A stretch of 26,452 nt of DNA, taken from IMG/VR virus record IMGVR_UViG_3300027899_000060, positions 1 to 26,452 of that record; one strand, 5' to 3'. Positions 7,249-14,352 of the stretch are shown here, one piece after another; the stretch's first letter is position 1; every line of letters starts with the position of its first letter. The DNA comes from a virus. A program made the translations under genes and the position numbers. A model generated the notes under the pieces. The model saw nothing but the letters and a program-made list of their open reading frames with translations. It searched no databases and was not told where the DNA came from.

Positions 7249-7457
7249 TTCAGCAAGTAATTAAACGCCTTATCATAGAACTCACCCTTCACTGACTTAC
7301 CATGCAGGAAGCGGTGAAGCGTAATGTTAGCCACTCCGATATCCTCTGCCATGTGTACTGCTCTGTTCCTACTGGATAGCTTATCCTTAAGCTCAGCCCT
7401 CACCCATTCAGTGAGGGTCTGATTATCTTGTAGATAGATGGTCTTAGAACGGGTCAT
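7245..7457 (-). CDS. Small XRE/Cro-like DNA-binding protein
   Basis: The ATG at 7457 gives 70 residues (MTRSKTIYLQDNQTLTEWVR). An ATG at 7496 would overlap the SSB gene by 53 nt, whereas 7457 leaves a 14-nt overlap. Residues about 33-64 (SRNRAVHMAEDIGVANITLHRFL, then HGKSVKGEFYDKAFNYL) have the spacing of a Cro/XRE helix-turn-helix, including the typical recognition-helix pattern GVANITLHRFLHGK. It is the penultimate gene of the replication/recombination operon and may autoregulate it. Confidence is good for HTH and low for target. Confidence 0.7.
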   Translation of the reverse strand: MTRSKTIYLQDNQTLTEWVRAELKDKLSSRNRAVHMAEDIGVANITLHRFLHGKSVKGEFYDKAFNYLLK

Positions 7458-7755
7458 CCTCAGCAAGTATTGTGAATGCATCCTGTACTTGTTCACCTAC
7501 TATCTTCCAGGCATCAAGGCTGTTGTAGAACTTATCACCCACTTGTCTACCTCGTAGGTTGAATGATACTTCCACTTCCTGACCTACCCCATACGGTTTG
7601 ATTATATCCATGCGGTCGTTTAGGGTTTGGAACATGATGTCTTGAGGGTACTTATCACCTGTAGTGATCACGAACTCTCTCACTTGAAACTTATCCGATA
7701 TCACTTTGATAGGATTGATGAGCTTGATAGCTCCTTTGACTGTTAAATCTGCCAT
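7444..7755 (-). CDS. ssb: DUF3127-type single-stranded DNA-binding protein
   Basis: A 103-residue protein. REFVITTGDKYPQDIMFQTL, then GQEVEVSFNLRGRQ and SLDAWKI follow the DUF3127 pattern, a small OB-fold-like family found mostly in Bacteroidota and linked to ssDNA binding. The last residues, LAEDDPF, form an acidic tail ending Pro-Phe like the partner-recruiting tip of bacterial SSB. The gene abuts the exonuclease gene (1-nt overlap, TAATG) and follows the ERF annealase, a layout typical of phage single-strand annealing modules. It would coat ssDNA during replication and annealing. Confidence 0.8.
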   Translation of the reverse strand: MADLTVKGAIKLINPIKVISDKFQVREFVITTGDKYPQDIMFQTLNDRMDIIKPYGVGQEVEVSFNLRGRQVGDKFYNSLDAWKIVGEQVQDAFTILAEDDPF

Positions 7756-8375
7756 TATTTATTATTTAATTCATTTACATACTGTGCATAGTACTCAGAG
7801 CAATATCTGAGCCTCTCCATTATCTGCTCTTCATACAAAGCCTCTTTCTCATATCTCACTACAGTTATCCTGTGTGTACTTGGGATGTGGTCAACTCTGT
7901 GGATAGACATGTTATCCCACTCAGTGAGCAACTCATCGGGTGTAGTGTACATGGTGTAGATTAACTCAAAGCTTGGTCTATCATACAACCACATGTAAGC
8001 TCTACCTTGCCACTCATAATCACTTGACTCAGCCTCTGATGGTGTTGCTGGGAAGGTCTCTAATGACCAAGAGCTTTTGATGTCAATGATGAGGTCATCT
8101 GTTATGATATCACAGCATCCTGACATGTACTCATTAGTCACTCGTTCCTCATTCTTAGTGTAGTTGGTGAAGCGAACTGTGTTGAGTAGGTCAATTCCTT
8201 CCTGCTCCCACTCTGTGCCTTTAATCATTGGCTTCGTTCTAAGCTCTGTGTTGAAGCCGTAGAAGTCCTGCTTAGCAATTCTACGTATTTCTGACTTAGC
8301 GGTCTCAGATAGCATCTCTGACTTGCTACGAGGGTTTGTCATTAGCTTCCCTAACTGTGATGGTCTCCATTTCAT
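7755..8375 (-). CDS. YqaJ/RecE-like PD-(D/E)XK exonuclease
   Basis: A 206-residue nuclease of the lambda-exonuclease/YqaJ type. GTEWEQEGIDLL (residues 53-64) corresponds to the helix-borne Glu motif. GCCDIITDDLIIDIKSS supplies the active-site D89 and D98-x-K100. YEWQGRAYMWL (about 120-130) supplies the conserved Gln motif. Partnered with the ERF annealase it would resect dsDNA ends to make ssDNA. The start overlaps the ERF stop by 4 nt (ATGA) and its stop overlaps the SSB start, so the three are co-translated. Length and motif order are as expected. Confidence 0.85.
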   Translation of the reverse strand: MKWRPSQLGKLMTNPRSKSEMLSETAKSEIRRIAKQDFYGFNTELRTKPMIKGTEWEQEGIDLLNTVRFTNYTKNEERVTNEYMSGCCDIITDDLIIDIKSSWSLETFPATPSEAESSDYEWQGRAYMWLYDRPSFELIYTMYTTPDELLTEWDNMSIHRVDHIPSTHRITVVRYEKEALYEEQIMERLRYCSEYYAQYVNELNNK

Positions 8376-8986
8376 AGTGCTGCCTCCTGTTCTTTAGTTA
8401 GGTTAAACTTTGCTTTGAGCTCCTCAACCTTATAATCACCTGCTGCTATCTTAGCCAGTGCATTGTTGAAGCGTTCTGTAGATAGTGACTCCTTTGCTTT
8501 GGGCTTTGGTTGTTCCTTCACTGGCTCAGATGCCATGTTGCCATCGTCATCCACAGCCTGTAGTGAGAGAATACTTTGGAGGGTGTACCTGCGATAGTAA
8601 GTTATGGCACTACCCATCTTCTGTGGATCTATGCCAGTAGGTAAGTCCATACATGACTCAATCATATTACCTGACTCAACATCTATTATCTGAGTGCATA
8701 CACTATTGCCATGGATAGGCTGTAATAATAGCAGACCATTCTCAAGTAGAATAGGCTCAACTGCCTCAATGATTGCATTCAAGTCGGCATATGACTTCTT
8801 GAAGTGTGGGTTATTAGCATTCTTGGTCACCTTGCCAATTGCTAACTTGCATTTGTACACCTTTTGGTGTAGGCTGAGTACAGCTTGAGTGCTCTCTGCC
8901 TCATTTGCTTGTCTGATTTTCTCAGACGTACTGATTAGTTCTTTCATTTCCTTTGTATTTTCATCAAAGTTAATAAAGTTTTGCAT
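8372..8986 (-). CDS. erf: ERF-family single-strand annealing recombinase
   Basis: A 204-residue protein matching the ERF superfamily: VYKCKLAIGKVTKNANNP, HFKKSYADLNAIIEAVEPIL (about residues 61-80), then GSAITYYRRYTLQSILSLQA and DDDGN (125-150). ERF proteins anneal complementary strands during phage recombination and circularisation. The C-terminus is a lysine-rich linker followed by a short helical domain (FNNALAKIAAGDYKVEELKAKFNLTKEQ), common in this family. The gene leads the ERF-exonuclease-SSB trio. The start at 8986 lies behind an A/T-rich leader. Confidence 0.9.
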   Translation of the reverse strand: MQNFINFDENTKEMKELISTSEKIRQANEAESTQAVLSLHQKVYKCKLAIGKVTKNANNPHFKKSYADLNAIIEAVEPILLENGLLLLQPIHGNSVCTQIIDVESGNMIESCMDLPTGIDPQKMGSAITYYRRYTLQSILSLQAVDDDGNMASEPVKEQPKPKAKESLSTERFNNALAKIAAGDYKVEELKAKFNLTKEQEAAL

Positions 8987-9004
8987 ATTAGAAAAATAAA
9001 GTTA

Positions 9005-9367
9005 TTAACAATTATATGTTAACTCCTTACCAGTAAGTGCAAAGTATAGGTTTTCCAGTTGGTGAACGTATTTGATATGATTATATCTTATAAAGTGATC
9101 ACCATTTTTAATGACAAAATGATTAGTTATACCAAATTCATACCCATAGTGATAGTCTTTGACATATACTCTATCAGATACAGGCTTAAACCCAAACCTA
9201 ATTAACCAGCTCTCATCTATCTCCATTGCTTGATAGAAGTCATCAAGGTCATCATCTAATAAGTTGCTAAGGTCTTCCAAGTTTATCAGGTCACTCTTAT
9301 AAGTGCCATCTCCTAATTCTATTTTATAGGTATTACCTAATCTAATCTCGTGTGAATCTAATGTCAT
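9005..9367 (-). CDS. Conserved phage protein of unknown function (120 aa)
   Basis: Starts MTLDSHEIRLGNTYKI and ends with KYVHQLENLYFALTGKELTY. I recognise the ending as a motif shared by many Bacteroidota phage proteins, which usually begin with an 'RIGN' strand, carry a WLIRFGF element (here about residues 54-60) and close with this helix. No enzyme motif or membrane segment is visible. The low-GC leader (AAATATATAG) ahead of the ATG is typical of the host's non-SD starts. Function unknown. Confidence 0.75.
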   Translation of the reverse strand: MTLDSHEIRLGNTYKIELGDGTYKSDLINLEDLSNLLDDDLDDFYQAMEIDESWLIRFGFKPVSDRVYVKDYHYGYEFGITNHFVIKNGDHFIRYNHIKYVHQLENLYFALTGKELTYNC

Positions 9368-9370
9368 ATT

Positions 9371-9556
9371 CTATATATTTATTTTTAACAACTCCATAAC
9401 CACCTCATCCCAATACTTCCAAAGGTGAACGGGTGCAATAGCACGTACTGCTCTTGCTTGTTTAATGGCTTCACTCTTTGCTGCATGTCCTTGGTGTAAC
9501 ATCTGAGCATTCATTAGCATGTTGTATGCTTTATTCTTAGCACTGATCATCATCAT
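9371..9556 (-). CDS. Small helical protein of unknown function (61 aa)
   Basis: Starts with three ATG codons (MMMISAKNKAYNMLM); translation could begin at any of them. The remainder is predicted helical, with WKYWDEVVMELLKINI at the end. The SAKNKA/KA-rich start resembles the upstream gene's SAKDKAKDLVDTY, so the two may be distant paralogues. It overlaps the 36-residue microprotein frame by 20 nt. No function assigned. Confidence 0.55.
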   Translation of the reverse strand: MMMISAKNKAYNMLMNAQMLHQGHAAKSEAIKQARAVRAIAPVHLWKYWDEVVMELLKINI

Positions 9557-9647
9557 CTATTCCTTTTACTGGGTGTTTATACTTCTTTCTAAGGTGCTTG
9601 AGCTTGACCTTGAACTTAGGCATCTTTAGTTTATATCTCATTTTCAT
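9537..9647 (-). CDS. 36-residue basic microprotein
   Basis: A hand-read frame: ATG at 9647, TAA at 9539-9537. The product starts MKMRYKLKMPKFKVKLKHLR and ends DDDDQC, a strongly basic body with an acidic tip. The ATG overlaps the upstream stop as ATGA and its end overlaps the next gene by 20 nt, so it fits a coupled series. A nucleic-acid-binding peptide is plausible; not recognised. Confidence 0.5.
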   Translation of the reverse strand: MKMRYKLKMPKFKVKLKHLRKKYKHPVKGIDDDDQC

Positions 9648-9886
9648 AGTAGTTGTATTTCTTGTTTGACCTCTTCAAGATATTCTTTCTCTTTCTCACA
9701 GTACCTACCAAGTGAGGTATTAATATCTGTGAATGGTAGTACTGACATCATCTCATCCACAGCAATTATTGCAGAGTACTTAGCTATCACAGTACACAAT
9801 ATCTCCTCACCACATTCAGTATCAGTATTCATTAGCATTATCCTATAGGTATCTACTAAATCCTTCGCCTTATCCTTTGCACTCAT
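9644..9886 (-). CDS. Small acidic protein of unknown function (80 aa)
   Basis: MSAKDKAKDLVDTYRIMLMN followed by two cysteines (TECGEEILC) and a helical AKYSAIIAVDEMMSVL, ending EKEYLEEVKQEIQLL. I have seen similar short proteins in Bacteroidota phages without a known role. It overlaps the nuclease gene upstream by 4 nt (ATGA) and the basic microprotein downstream by 4 nt. Confidence 0.65.
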   Translation of the reverse strand: MSAKDKAKDLVDTYRIMLMNTDTECGEEILCTVIAKYSAIIAVDEMMSVLPFTDINTSLGRYCEKEKEYLEEVKQEIQLL

Positions 9887-10359
9887 AACCCAATAATAAA
9901 AGATTCATACCACACCACAAACTCATCAAAATTTCTAACAATTAAATAAACACCACCAGCTCTTTCTATAGCAGCTTGATATTGTTTTTGAACGTCACTC
10001 TGTTTGTCCTTTTGCTTAATCTCTATCTTAACTGACCTTCCTCTGATAGTAGATGAGATATCAGCAGTACCTTTGGTAGATTGTCCTGGTGTCCACTTAC
10101 CAGGTAGTTGTTTTTGATAAGCAATCTCACCTGTGCCTATCTGTATCTTAGCACCTTCCCTGTACTGACCTTGTGATGAGATACGTTCAGCTTGACCTCC
10201 CATGTACTGGACAAAAGCAATCACACAGTTGGTCAGTGAGTTGGCTGAGTTATCCTTCCAGTCTGTGAAAGCTAAGTACTTTTGGTCAATGGTCGGGTGC
10301 TTGAGACGTAGTGCCTCAAGTTCTAATGCTTTGAGCTTAGCTTTGTTTAGTTTATTCAT
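9883..10359 (-). CDS. VRR-NUC-like PD-(D/E)XK nuclease
   Basis: A 158-residue protein. The C-terminal half carries GQSTKGTADISSTIRGRSV, then KIEIKQKDKQSDVQKQYQAA and AGGVYLIV. Active-site candidates are D100, E113-x-K115 and Q128, the order expected for VRR-NUC/Holliday-junction-resolvase-like nucleases that cut branched DNA. The first 30 residues are a basic helix (MNKLNKAKLKALELEALRLK). It overlaps the methyltransferase gene by 4 nt. A resolvase-like role in clearing branched replication intermediates before packaging is the likely function. Confidence 0.75.
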   Translation of the reverse strand: MNKLNKAKLKALELEALRLKHPTIDQKYLAFTDWKDNSANSLTNCVIAFVQYMGGQAERISSQGQYREGAKIQIGTGEIAYQKQLPGKWTPGQSTKGTADISSTIRGRSVKIEIKQKDKQSDVQKQYQAAIERAGGVYLIVRNFDEFVVWYESFIIGL

Positions 10360-11018
10360 TTGAATAGGTTTAATTGATTAGTGTGATTAGTTATCCTCTG
10401 CATTGCCTTATCAAAGTATTCCTTATCTAATTCACATGCAGTCAAGTCAAAACCGTAGTCATGGCATGCAATTGCTATTGAGCCTGAGCCTAAGTGGGTG
10501 TCAAGTATTTTGTCGTTTGGCTTGGCGTATTTGTCTAAGATAGCTTTATATAATTTAATTGGCTTTTGTGTTGGATGGAATCTATCCTCTTTATTTTTCA
10601 TGTCATATTGTATCATTCCATTCCAAGTAACCTCTATTTTTCTTAAGCCACAATCAAAACTTGACCAAGCTAATTCTCCATCACTAAAATTATTTTCACC
10701 ATTATTTTTATCCCAAAAAATCCAACCTGATTTTTGTTCTAAATAATTAGTCATATAATTACCTCCCCAAACTATCTGATTTTTAGATACTCTTTTTAGC
10801 TCATCAAAATATAATTGATTTGGTATATTTAAATCCCAATCTTTTTTAGTGTAGTTTCTTTTTTTTGCTGAAGCATTACCATACTTTTGACCTGATTGTT
10901 CACCTGCTTTATTTGCATGGTTTATCCCATAAGGAGGGTCAACAATAGCCAAGTCAAAGTACTTATCAGGGTAGCGTGCCATGAGTTGCATGTTGTCTTC
11001 GTTAGTGATATGTAACAT
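10356..11018 (-). CDS. Orphan DNA adenine methyltransferase (beta class)
   Basis: From the ATG at 11018 (overlapping the primase stop as TGATG) it has 220 residues. Catalytic motif IV DPPY (27-30) precedes HPTQKP (148-153) and the S-adenosylmethionine motif LDTHLGSGS (172-180), the order of beta-class amino-methyltransferases, most likely N6-adenine. No restriction enzyme lies beside it, so it probably protects or marks phage DNA. The C-terminus ends QLNLFK, matching the sliding-clamp-binding pattern QLxLF. The central part, about residues 53-152 (10561-10860), is roughly 28% GC by my count of five 60-nt lines, against about 45-48% in flanking lines, suggesting a swapped recognition domain. 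Confidence 0.85.
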   Translation of the reverse strand: MLHITNEDNMQLMARYPDKYFDLAIVDPPYGINHANKAGEQSGQKYGNASAKKRNYTKKDWDLNIPNQLYFDELKRVSKNQIVWGGNYMTNYLEQKSGWIFWDKNNGENNFSDGELAWSSFDCGLRKIEVTWNGMIQYDMKNKEDRFHPTQKPIKLYKAILDKYAKPNDKILDTHLGSGSIAIACHDYGFDLTACELDKEYFDKAMQRITNHTNQLNLFK

Positions 11019-13402
11019 CAAAATCCTGCTTTATTATTTAACTCATCCCACACATCTGCTGGCTGTGGCTTCACCTCATCAGTACTATATTCTACCCAAC
11101 GTCTACCATTAGTCTTGCCATCAAGTATCTTGTAGCCATGGTGCTTACCATAAACAGTGAGCCAAAGAGTAAATCTCTTTTTAGTAAGCCACCTGGATAG
11201 ATCACTGTAGTCTTTTGTTATCATTTCATGTAGCTCATCCTTATACAGTCGAGTGTTAATAGGTAGATTTCCATCCTCTGACCACTCATAGAACTCGTGT
11301 GAGGTCTCTTTAATAAACTTCCTGACATCAAGGTTAGTAAACTCATGAGATACAAGTCCATTGCGAAGGTAAAACTGAGCGCATTGTATCATAAAGTTGT
11401 CAAACATTATCCATTGGTCCTGCTTCCAGTCATCAAATAGCATATGCCCAAACTCATCAAGGGGAGTCTTTTTAAACCCGAAGTAGTCTGACATCTCAAC
11501 CTCAAACTTTCTACGCTCAAATGAGCCACCAACACCTCCAATAGTATAATTAGTAGTAATCACTATTTTAGGTGACTTAGTCACTGGTAGCTTGATGGCA
11601 TCCTGGCCTTTGTACTCAAGTGTGATACCTTCTGTGATTAGACTAAAAAGATTCTCAAAGTTAAAGTTCTTTTTAACGTCATCAAATACCAGTAGCTGAG
11701 TATCTGTTGATACTGTTTGATAGGGGAAGGACTTAGTGAACTCAAACGTCTTACCATCTATTGAGGCAACCTTCTTAAGTTTAGCCAGGGCATTCCAAAA
11801 TAAGCCCTTTCCACTTCCTCCATTGGGATTCTCTGAGATAGTCTCATCATTGAATACTATTGCTTTATTATTGGCAGATGTCTTAAAGGAGTGCATCAAG
11901 TAGCCTATCACTGACTTGAAGCTGTTGTACTTAGCTGAGTCTTTACCACTGACCAACCATAGGAAGGTTCTGAACTCACTATTGTGATGGTCACTTTCAG
12001 TATATTCTCTATTTATGATTTGTTTTTTCCATACATATCCATCAAGGTCAATGTACTCATGCTTTGTAATGGTATCTTTTGTGATTTCTACAGCACAATT
12101 CTTGTAGTAAAGGTAGCAGATTTCAGAAGTATCCTCAAGCATGCTCACATCTGAGCTATCAAGCATTGATAGGAACTCAGATGTAAAGTACTTAGTTGCT
12201 CCTGCCATTAGGTCATAAGGTTGATAACCTATCTCAGGACGTGCCAGAAGTGCTCCAAGAGTAAAGTCTTTAATTCTCTTCTCATTGGTCTCTTCAATAA
12301 GGTTCTGCTCCTTCTTAATAAAAGTATAGGTATTGCTATCAGTAGGAAAGTGTTTAAAAAAGTTGTTTTGCTGTAGCCAAAACTTATATTGGTGTATGCT
12401 CAGTTGTATCTTGTTGCTCTTAGTGTAGGTCCAGAAGTCCTCAATGTTGCCAGTCTCTTTGATAGCATCAACACATTTGTCAATCTCATCTTGAGTAAAC
12501 TCAGGAAGGGCTTTTATTATATCACTGGTTTTTTTACCTCCTCTGATATGTTTCTCAATCTTATCCCTGGATAATGTATCCTCAAAGAACTTAGTGCCAA
12601 AGTTTGAAGTCTTTAAGTAGGCACTCTTTATGATTTTACGTATCTCATTCTCTTTGCCTCCCTCATCAAACTTGAGCAGCACATTCTCAGCCTCTGACTG
12701 GTTGACTCCAAAGTCATTAAGTGCAGCAGCTAACTTGAATAGGTTGTTATTTTTAGCTCCTATTTGCATGCCGTACTTCTTATCCCACCATTTGAGTAGA
12801 TTCTCAATGATTCTATTGTCTGACTTGATAGGTATCATAACATCAATACTTCCTACCTCTTCAATGTCTGGCTCCTCAATATGAGTCCAAGTTGTTGAGT
12901 CCAGGTTGAGATACAATTCAGGATCGTAGGACTCAAAGCAAAAGCGGTCAATGTTACTGCCTGAGTTATCCCAGTAGTCAGAGTCAAAGTAGGTTCTAAG
13001 TGCATCAAAGTAGCCTTTATGATTACCAACAGTAGGTATCTTAACAAGTACCTTAACTCCTTTTCCAGATGGTGATATCCATGCAGAGAATACTATCTCA
13101 CTTTTTATAACTTCCTGTTTGAACTGGATAGCTTCTGCCTGATGGCTCATGTTATCAAAGTCAAGGACAATAAGTCCAGACCGTTGGTCAATACCTTTAA
13201 TGGTTCTTTGAGTAAATGTGCCATTGAAACACACACCAGGGAGCTGAGACTTCAAAGGCTTCTGTTCCTCTTTGCTGAGTGCTCTGATTTGTTCTACTAA
13301 TTCCTTTGACTTACCTTGCTTAATACGGTCAAGGCAATAAATAGCAGATTTGTTGAATGGGTTGGTGGTATCCGTTACCCTCTTAAAAATTGATACAATC
13401 AT
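11018..13402 (-). CDS. VirE_N/BT4734-type primase fused to SF3-like helicase
   Basis: The open frame extends to 13492, but I choose the ATG at 13402 (MIVSIFKRVTDTTNPF, 794 residues). The upstream extension is Cys/Arg/His-rich and lies in the leader. The N-terminus (about 1-170) resembles the VirE_N/BT4734 domain, with VLDFDN (about 80-84) and SPSGKGVKVLVKIP (about 110-123), a primase-like fold. The C-terminal ATPase has Walker A NPNGGSGKG (about 522-530), Walker B LLVFDD (about 570) and KIVITTN (about 612-618), as in superfamily 3 / D5-like helicases. Such fusions prime and unwind DNA at the phage origin. It heads the replication operon and is preceded by an iteron-rich region and a leader hairpin. 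Confidence 0.88.
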   Translation of the reverse strand: MIVSIFKRVTDTTNPFNKSAIYCLDRIKQGKSKELVEQIRALSKEEQKPLKSQLPGVCFNGTFTQRTIKGIDQRSGLIVLDFDNMSHQAEAIQFKQEVIKSEIVFSAWISPSGKGVKVLVKIPTVGNHKGYFDALRTYFDSDYWDNSGSNIDRFCFESYDPELYLNLDSTTWTHIEEPDIEEVGSIDVMIPIKSDNRIIENLLKWWDKKYGMQIGAKNNNLFKLAAALNDFGVNQSEAENVLLKFDEGGKENEIRKIIKSAYLKTSNFGTKFFEDTLSRDKIEKHIRGGKKTSDIIKALPEFTQDEIDKCVDAIKETGNIEDFWTYTKSNKIQLSIHQYKFWLQQNNFFKHFPTDSNTYTFIKKEQNLIEETNEKRIKDFTLGALLARPEIGYQPYDLMAGATKYFTSEFLSMLDSSDVSMLEDTSEICYLYYKNCAVEITKDTITKHEYIDLDGYVWKKQIINREYTESDHHNSEFRTFLWLVSGKDSAKYNSFKSVIGYLMHSFKTSANNKAIVFNDETISENPNGGSGKGLFWNALAKLKKVASIDGKTFEFTKSFPYQTVSTDTQLLVFDDVKKNFNFENLFSLITEGITLEYKGQDAIKLPVTKSPKIVITTNYTIGGVGGSFERRKFEVEMSDYFGFKKTPLDEFGHMLFDDWKQDQWIMFDNFMIQCAQFYLRNGLVSHEFTNLDVRKFIKETSHEFYEWSEDGNLPINTRLYKDELHEMITKDYSDLSRWLTKKRFTLWLTVYGKHHGYKILDGKTNGRRWVEYSTDEVKPQPADVWDELNNKAGF

Positions 13403-13416
13403 AGTTCTTACTTTTA

Positions 13417-13454
13417 TTCTTGCTAAATTAAAATATGGGGAAAGGTAGCAAGAA
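13417..13454 (-). repeat. 9-bp inverted repeat in the primase-helicase leader
   Basis: TTCTTGCTA (13417-13425) pairs perfectly with TAGCAAGAA (13446-13454) across a 20-nt loop, ending 15 nt upstream of the chosen ATG. It is not followed by a T-run on the minus strand. It could be a leader hairpin that controls translation, or an operator. Confidence 0.45.
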
Positions 13455-13489
13455 AACCTTTTATGTGGATGCCTCCGACAACCCCTCTG

Positions 13490-13497
13490 CAAATATA
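13490..13497 (-). promoter_or_regulatory. Candidate host-type promoter for the replication operon
   Basis: TATATTTG on the minus strand matches TAnnTTTG, the Bacteroidota -7 box. It would start a transcript near 13483, giving a leader of about 80 nt before the primase ATG at 13402. I see no clear TTTG -33 box at the usual spacing, so confidence is moderate. Confidence 0.4.
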
Positions 13498-13719
13498 AGT
13501 AATTATTTCATATAAGATGCTAAAGTACACATTTTTTTTATCTGCCCCTCAATGTGCCCCTCAATCTGCCCCGTTTTTTTTCAATGTTTACAAGGCTTTC
13601 AGAGTTTTTAGGGCACATTTTTCTAATTTTAACCCTACTTTTGAAAAAATAAAAAGTAGTAATTGATTGAAATAAATAATATATATATATAGTGAGTCAG
13701 AAAAGTGCCCTACTGCCCC
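13498..13719. other. Putative replication origin with iterons and AT-rich stretch
   Basis: Three TGCCCC cores at 13543-13548, 13555-13560 and 13567-13572 recur at exactly 12 bp within the repeat TGCCCCTCAATs. Related cores appear at 13611-13616 (GGGCAC, inverted), 13705-13710 (GTGCCC) and 13714-13719 (TGCCCC). Between them lie a CTACTTTT/AAAAGTAG inverted repeat (about 13634-13658) and a run of alternating AT (about 13679-13691). Iterons plus an easily melted segment directly upstream of the primase-helicase, beside a DnaA-domain-IV-like gene, suggest an origin. I see no protein-coding frame here. Confidence 0.45.
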
Positions 13720-13757
13720 AAAAAAAAACACCCTTAACTCATTTGCTAAGGGTGTTT
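13720..13757 (-). terminator. Rho-independent terminator after the DnaA-like gene
   Basis: AAACACCCTTA (13726-13736) pairs over 11 bp with TAAGGGTGTTT (13747-13757) around a 10-nt loop. On the minus strand it is followed by nine T residues (13728-13720). It would end the early operon that finishes with the 14206-13787 gene. Confidence 0.85.
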
Positions 13758-13786
13758 GATAATCAATAAATACAAAGTATGCTAAG

Positions 13787-14206
13787 TTAGGTATAAATAT
13801 TTGTTTGAACTATATTATAGGCAGAAATAAAATCCTGAGGCTGATGCTCATATTCGTTGTTCTTTATCCGTTTGACTATATTCATTAGGTCAGTTGTGTT
13901 ACGTGCGTTCAAAACCTCTGTAAAGATGTCTCTGCGTATCTCTACCAATGGTGCAAATATCTCTAATTCCTTTTGAATGTACATTTTATAGATGCTGTCA
14001 TTTGTTTTGATAAAGTGTTTGTCTGATCGTATTGCATGTATGATTGTGGCATGAGTTAAATTAAATACATCTGCTATAGCTTGCAACGTCATGCCCTCTT
14101 TGTGTAGTAACCCAGCTAAGAACATTCTGCGGTATACATATTCTCTGTGGCGGTCTTTACGGTTTAACCCGGTCTCCTTGATGTAGTTAATTATTGTTGT
14201 TATCAT
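13787..14206 (-). CDS. DnaA domain IV-like helix-turn-helix protein
   Basis: A 139-residue protein. Residues about 20-64 (YVYRRMFLAGLLHKEGMTLQ, then AIADVFNLTHATIIHAIRSD) resemble the DNA-binding C-terminal domain of DnaA, including a THATIIHA recognition helix comparable to DHTTVIHA. The remaining 75 residues are helical and unassigned (FAPLVEIRRDIFTEVLNARN). No ATPase domain is present, so it is not an initiator by itself; it could bind origin repeats or compete with host DnaA. It is the last gene of its operon, next to a terminator and the putative origin, which supports a replication-control role. Its start overlaps the preceding microprotein by 20 nt. Confidence 0.7.
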   Translation of the reverse strand: MITTIINYIKETGLNRKDRHREYVYRRMFLAGLLHKEGMTLQAIADVFNLTHATIIHAIRSDKHFIKTNDSIYKMYIQKELEIFAPLVEIRRDIFTEVLNARNTTDLMNIVKRIKNNEYEHQPQDFISAYNIVQTNIYT

Positions 14207-14282
14207 TATATATCATTCCTATTATTAGTACTATTATTCCTACTGCACAAGTGAATAGTGCCATTTTTGCCTCCTCTGCCAT
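14187..14282 (-). CDS. 31-residue single-pass membrane microprotein
   Basis: A hand-read frame with ATG at 14282 and TAA at 14189-14187. It starts MAEEAKMALFTCAVGIIVLI and ends MIYNDNNNN: a short charged N-terminus, one hydrophobic helix (about 8-24) and a polar Asn tail. It overlaps the DnaA-like gene start by 20 nt. Its size and shape match the 32-residue microprotein at 15561-15659. Confidence 0.5.
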   Translation of the reverse strand: MAEEAKMALFTCAVGIIVLIIGMIYNDNNNN

Positions 14283-14283
14283 G

Positions 14284-14352
14284 TTAACTGAATTTAGTTG
14301 TGTAGTAGATGGCTTTGTATGCCAGTACTAAAGTTGTTGATGTTGTTGTCAT
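14284..14352 (-). CDS. Possible 22-residue peptide
   Basis: An ATG at 14352 overlaps the HTH gene's stop as ATGA. The frame ends at TAA 14286-14284, one base before the next ATG. The product starts MTTTSTTLVLAYKAIYYTTK. It may serve mainly to pass ribosomes from the HTH gene to the membrane microprotein. Support is positional only. Confidence 0.3.
   Translation of the reverse strand: MTTTSTTLVLAYKAIYYTTKFS

Noticed and set aside
13403-13492. 30-residue N-terminal extension of the primase-helicase
   Set aside because: It overlaps the putative promoter and leader hairpin, and its composition (Cys, Arg, His, Pro) is unlike the rest.
13541-13572. CRISPR-like array
   Set aside because: Repeat units are 12 bp with no spacers of regular length; iterons explain them better.
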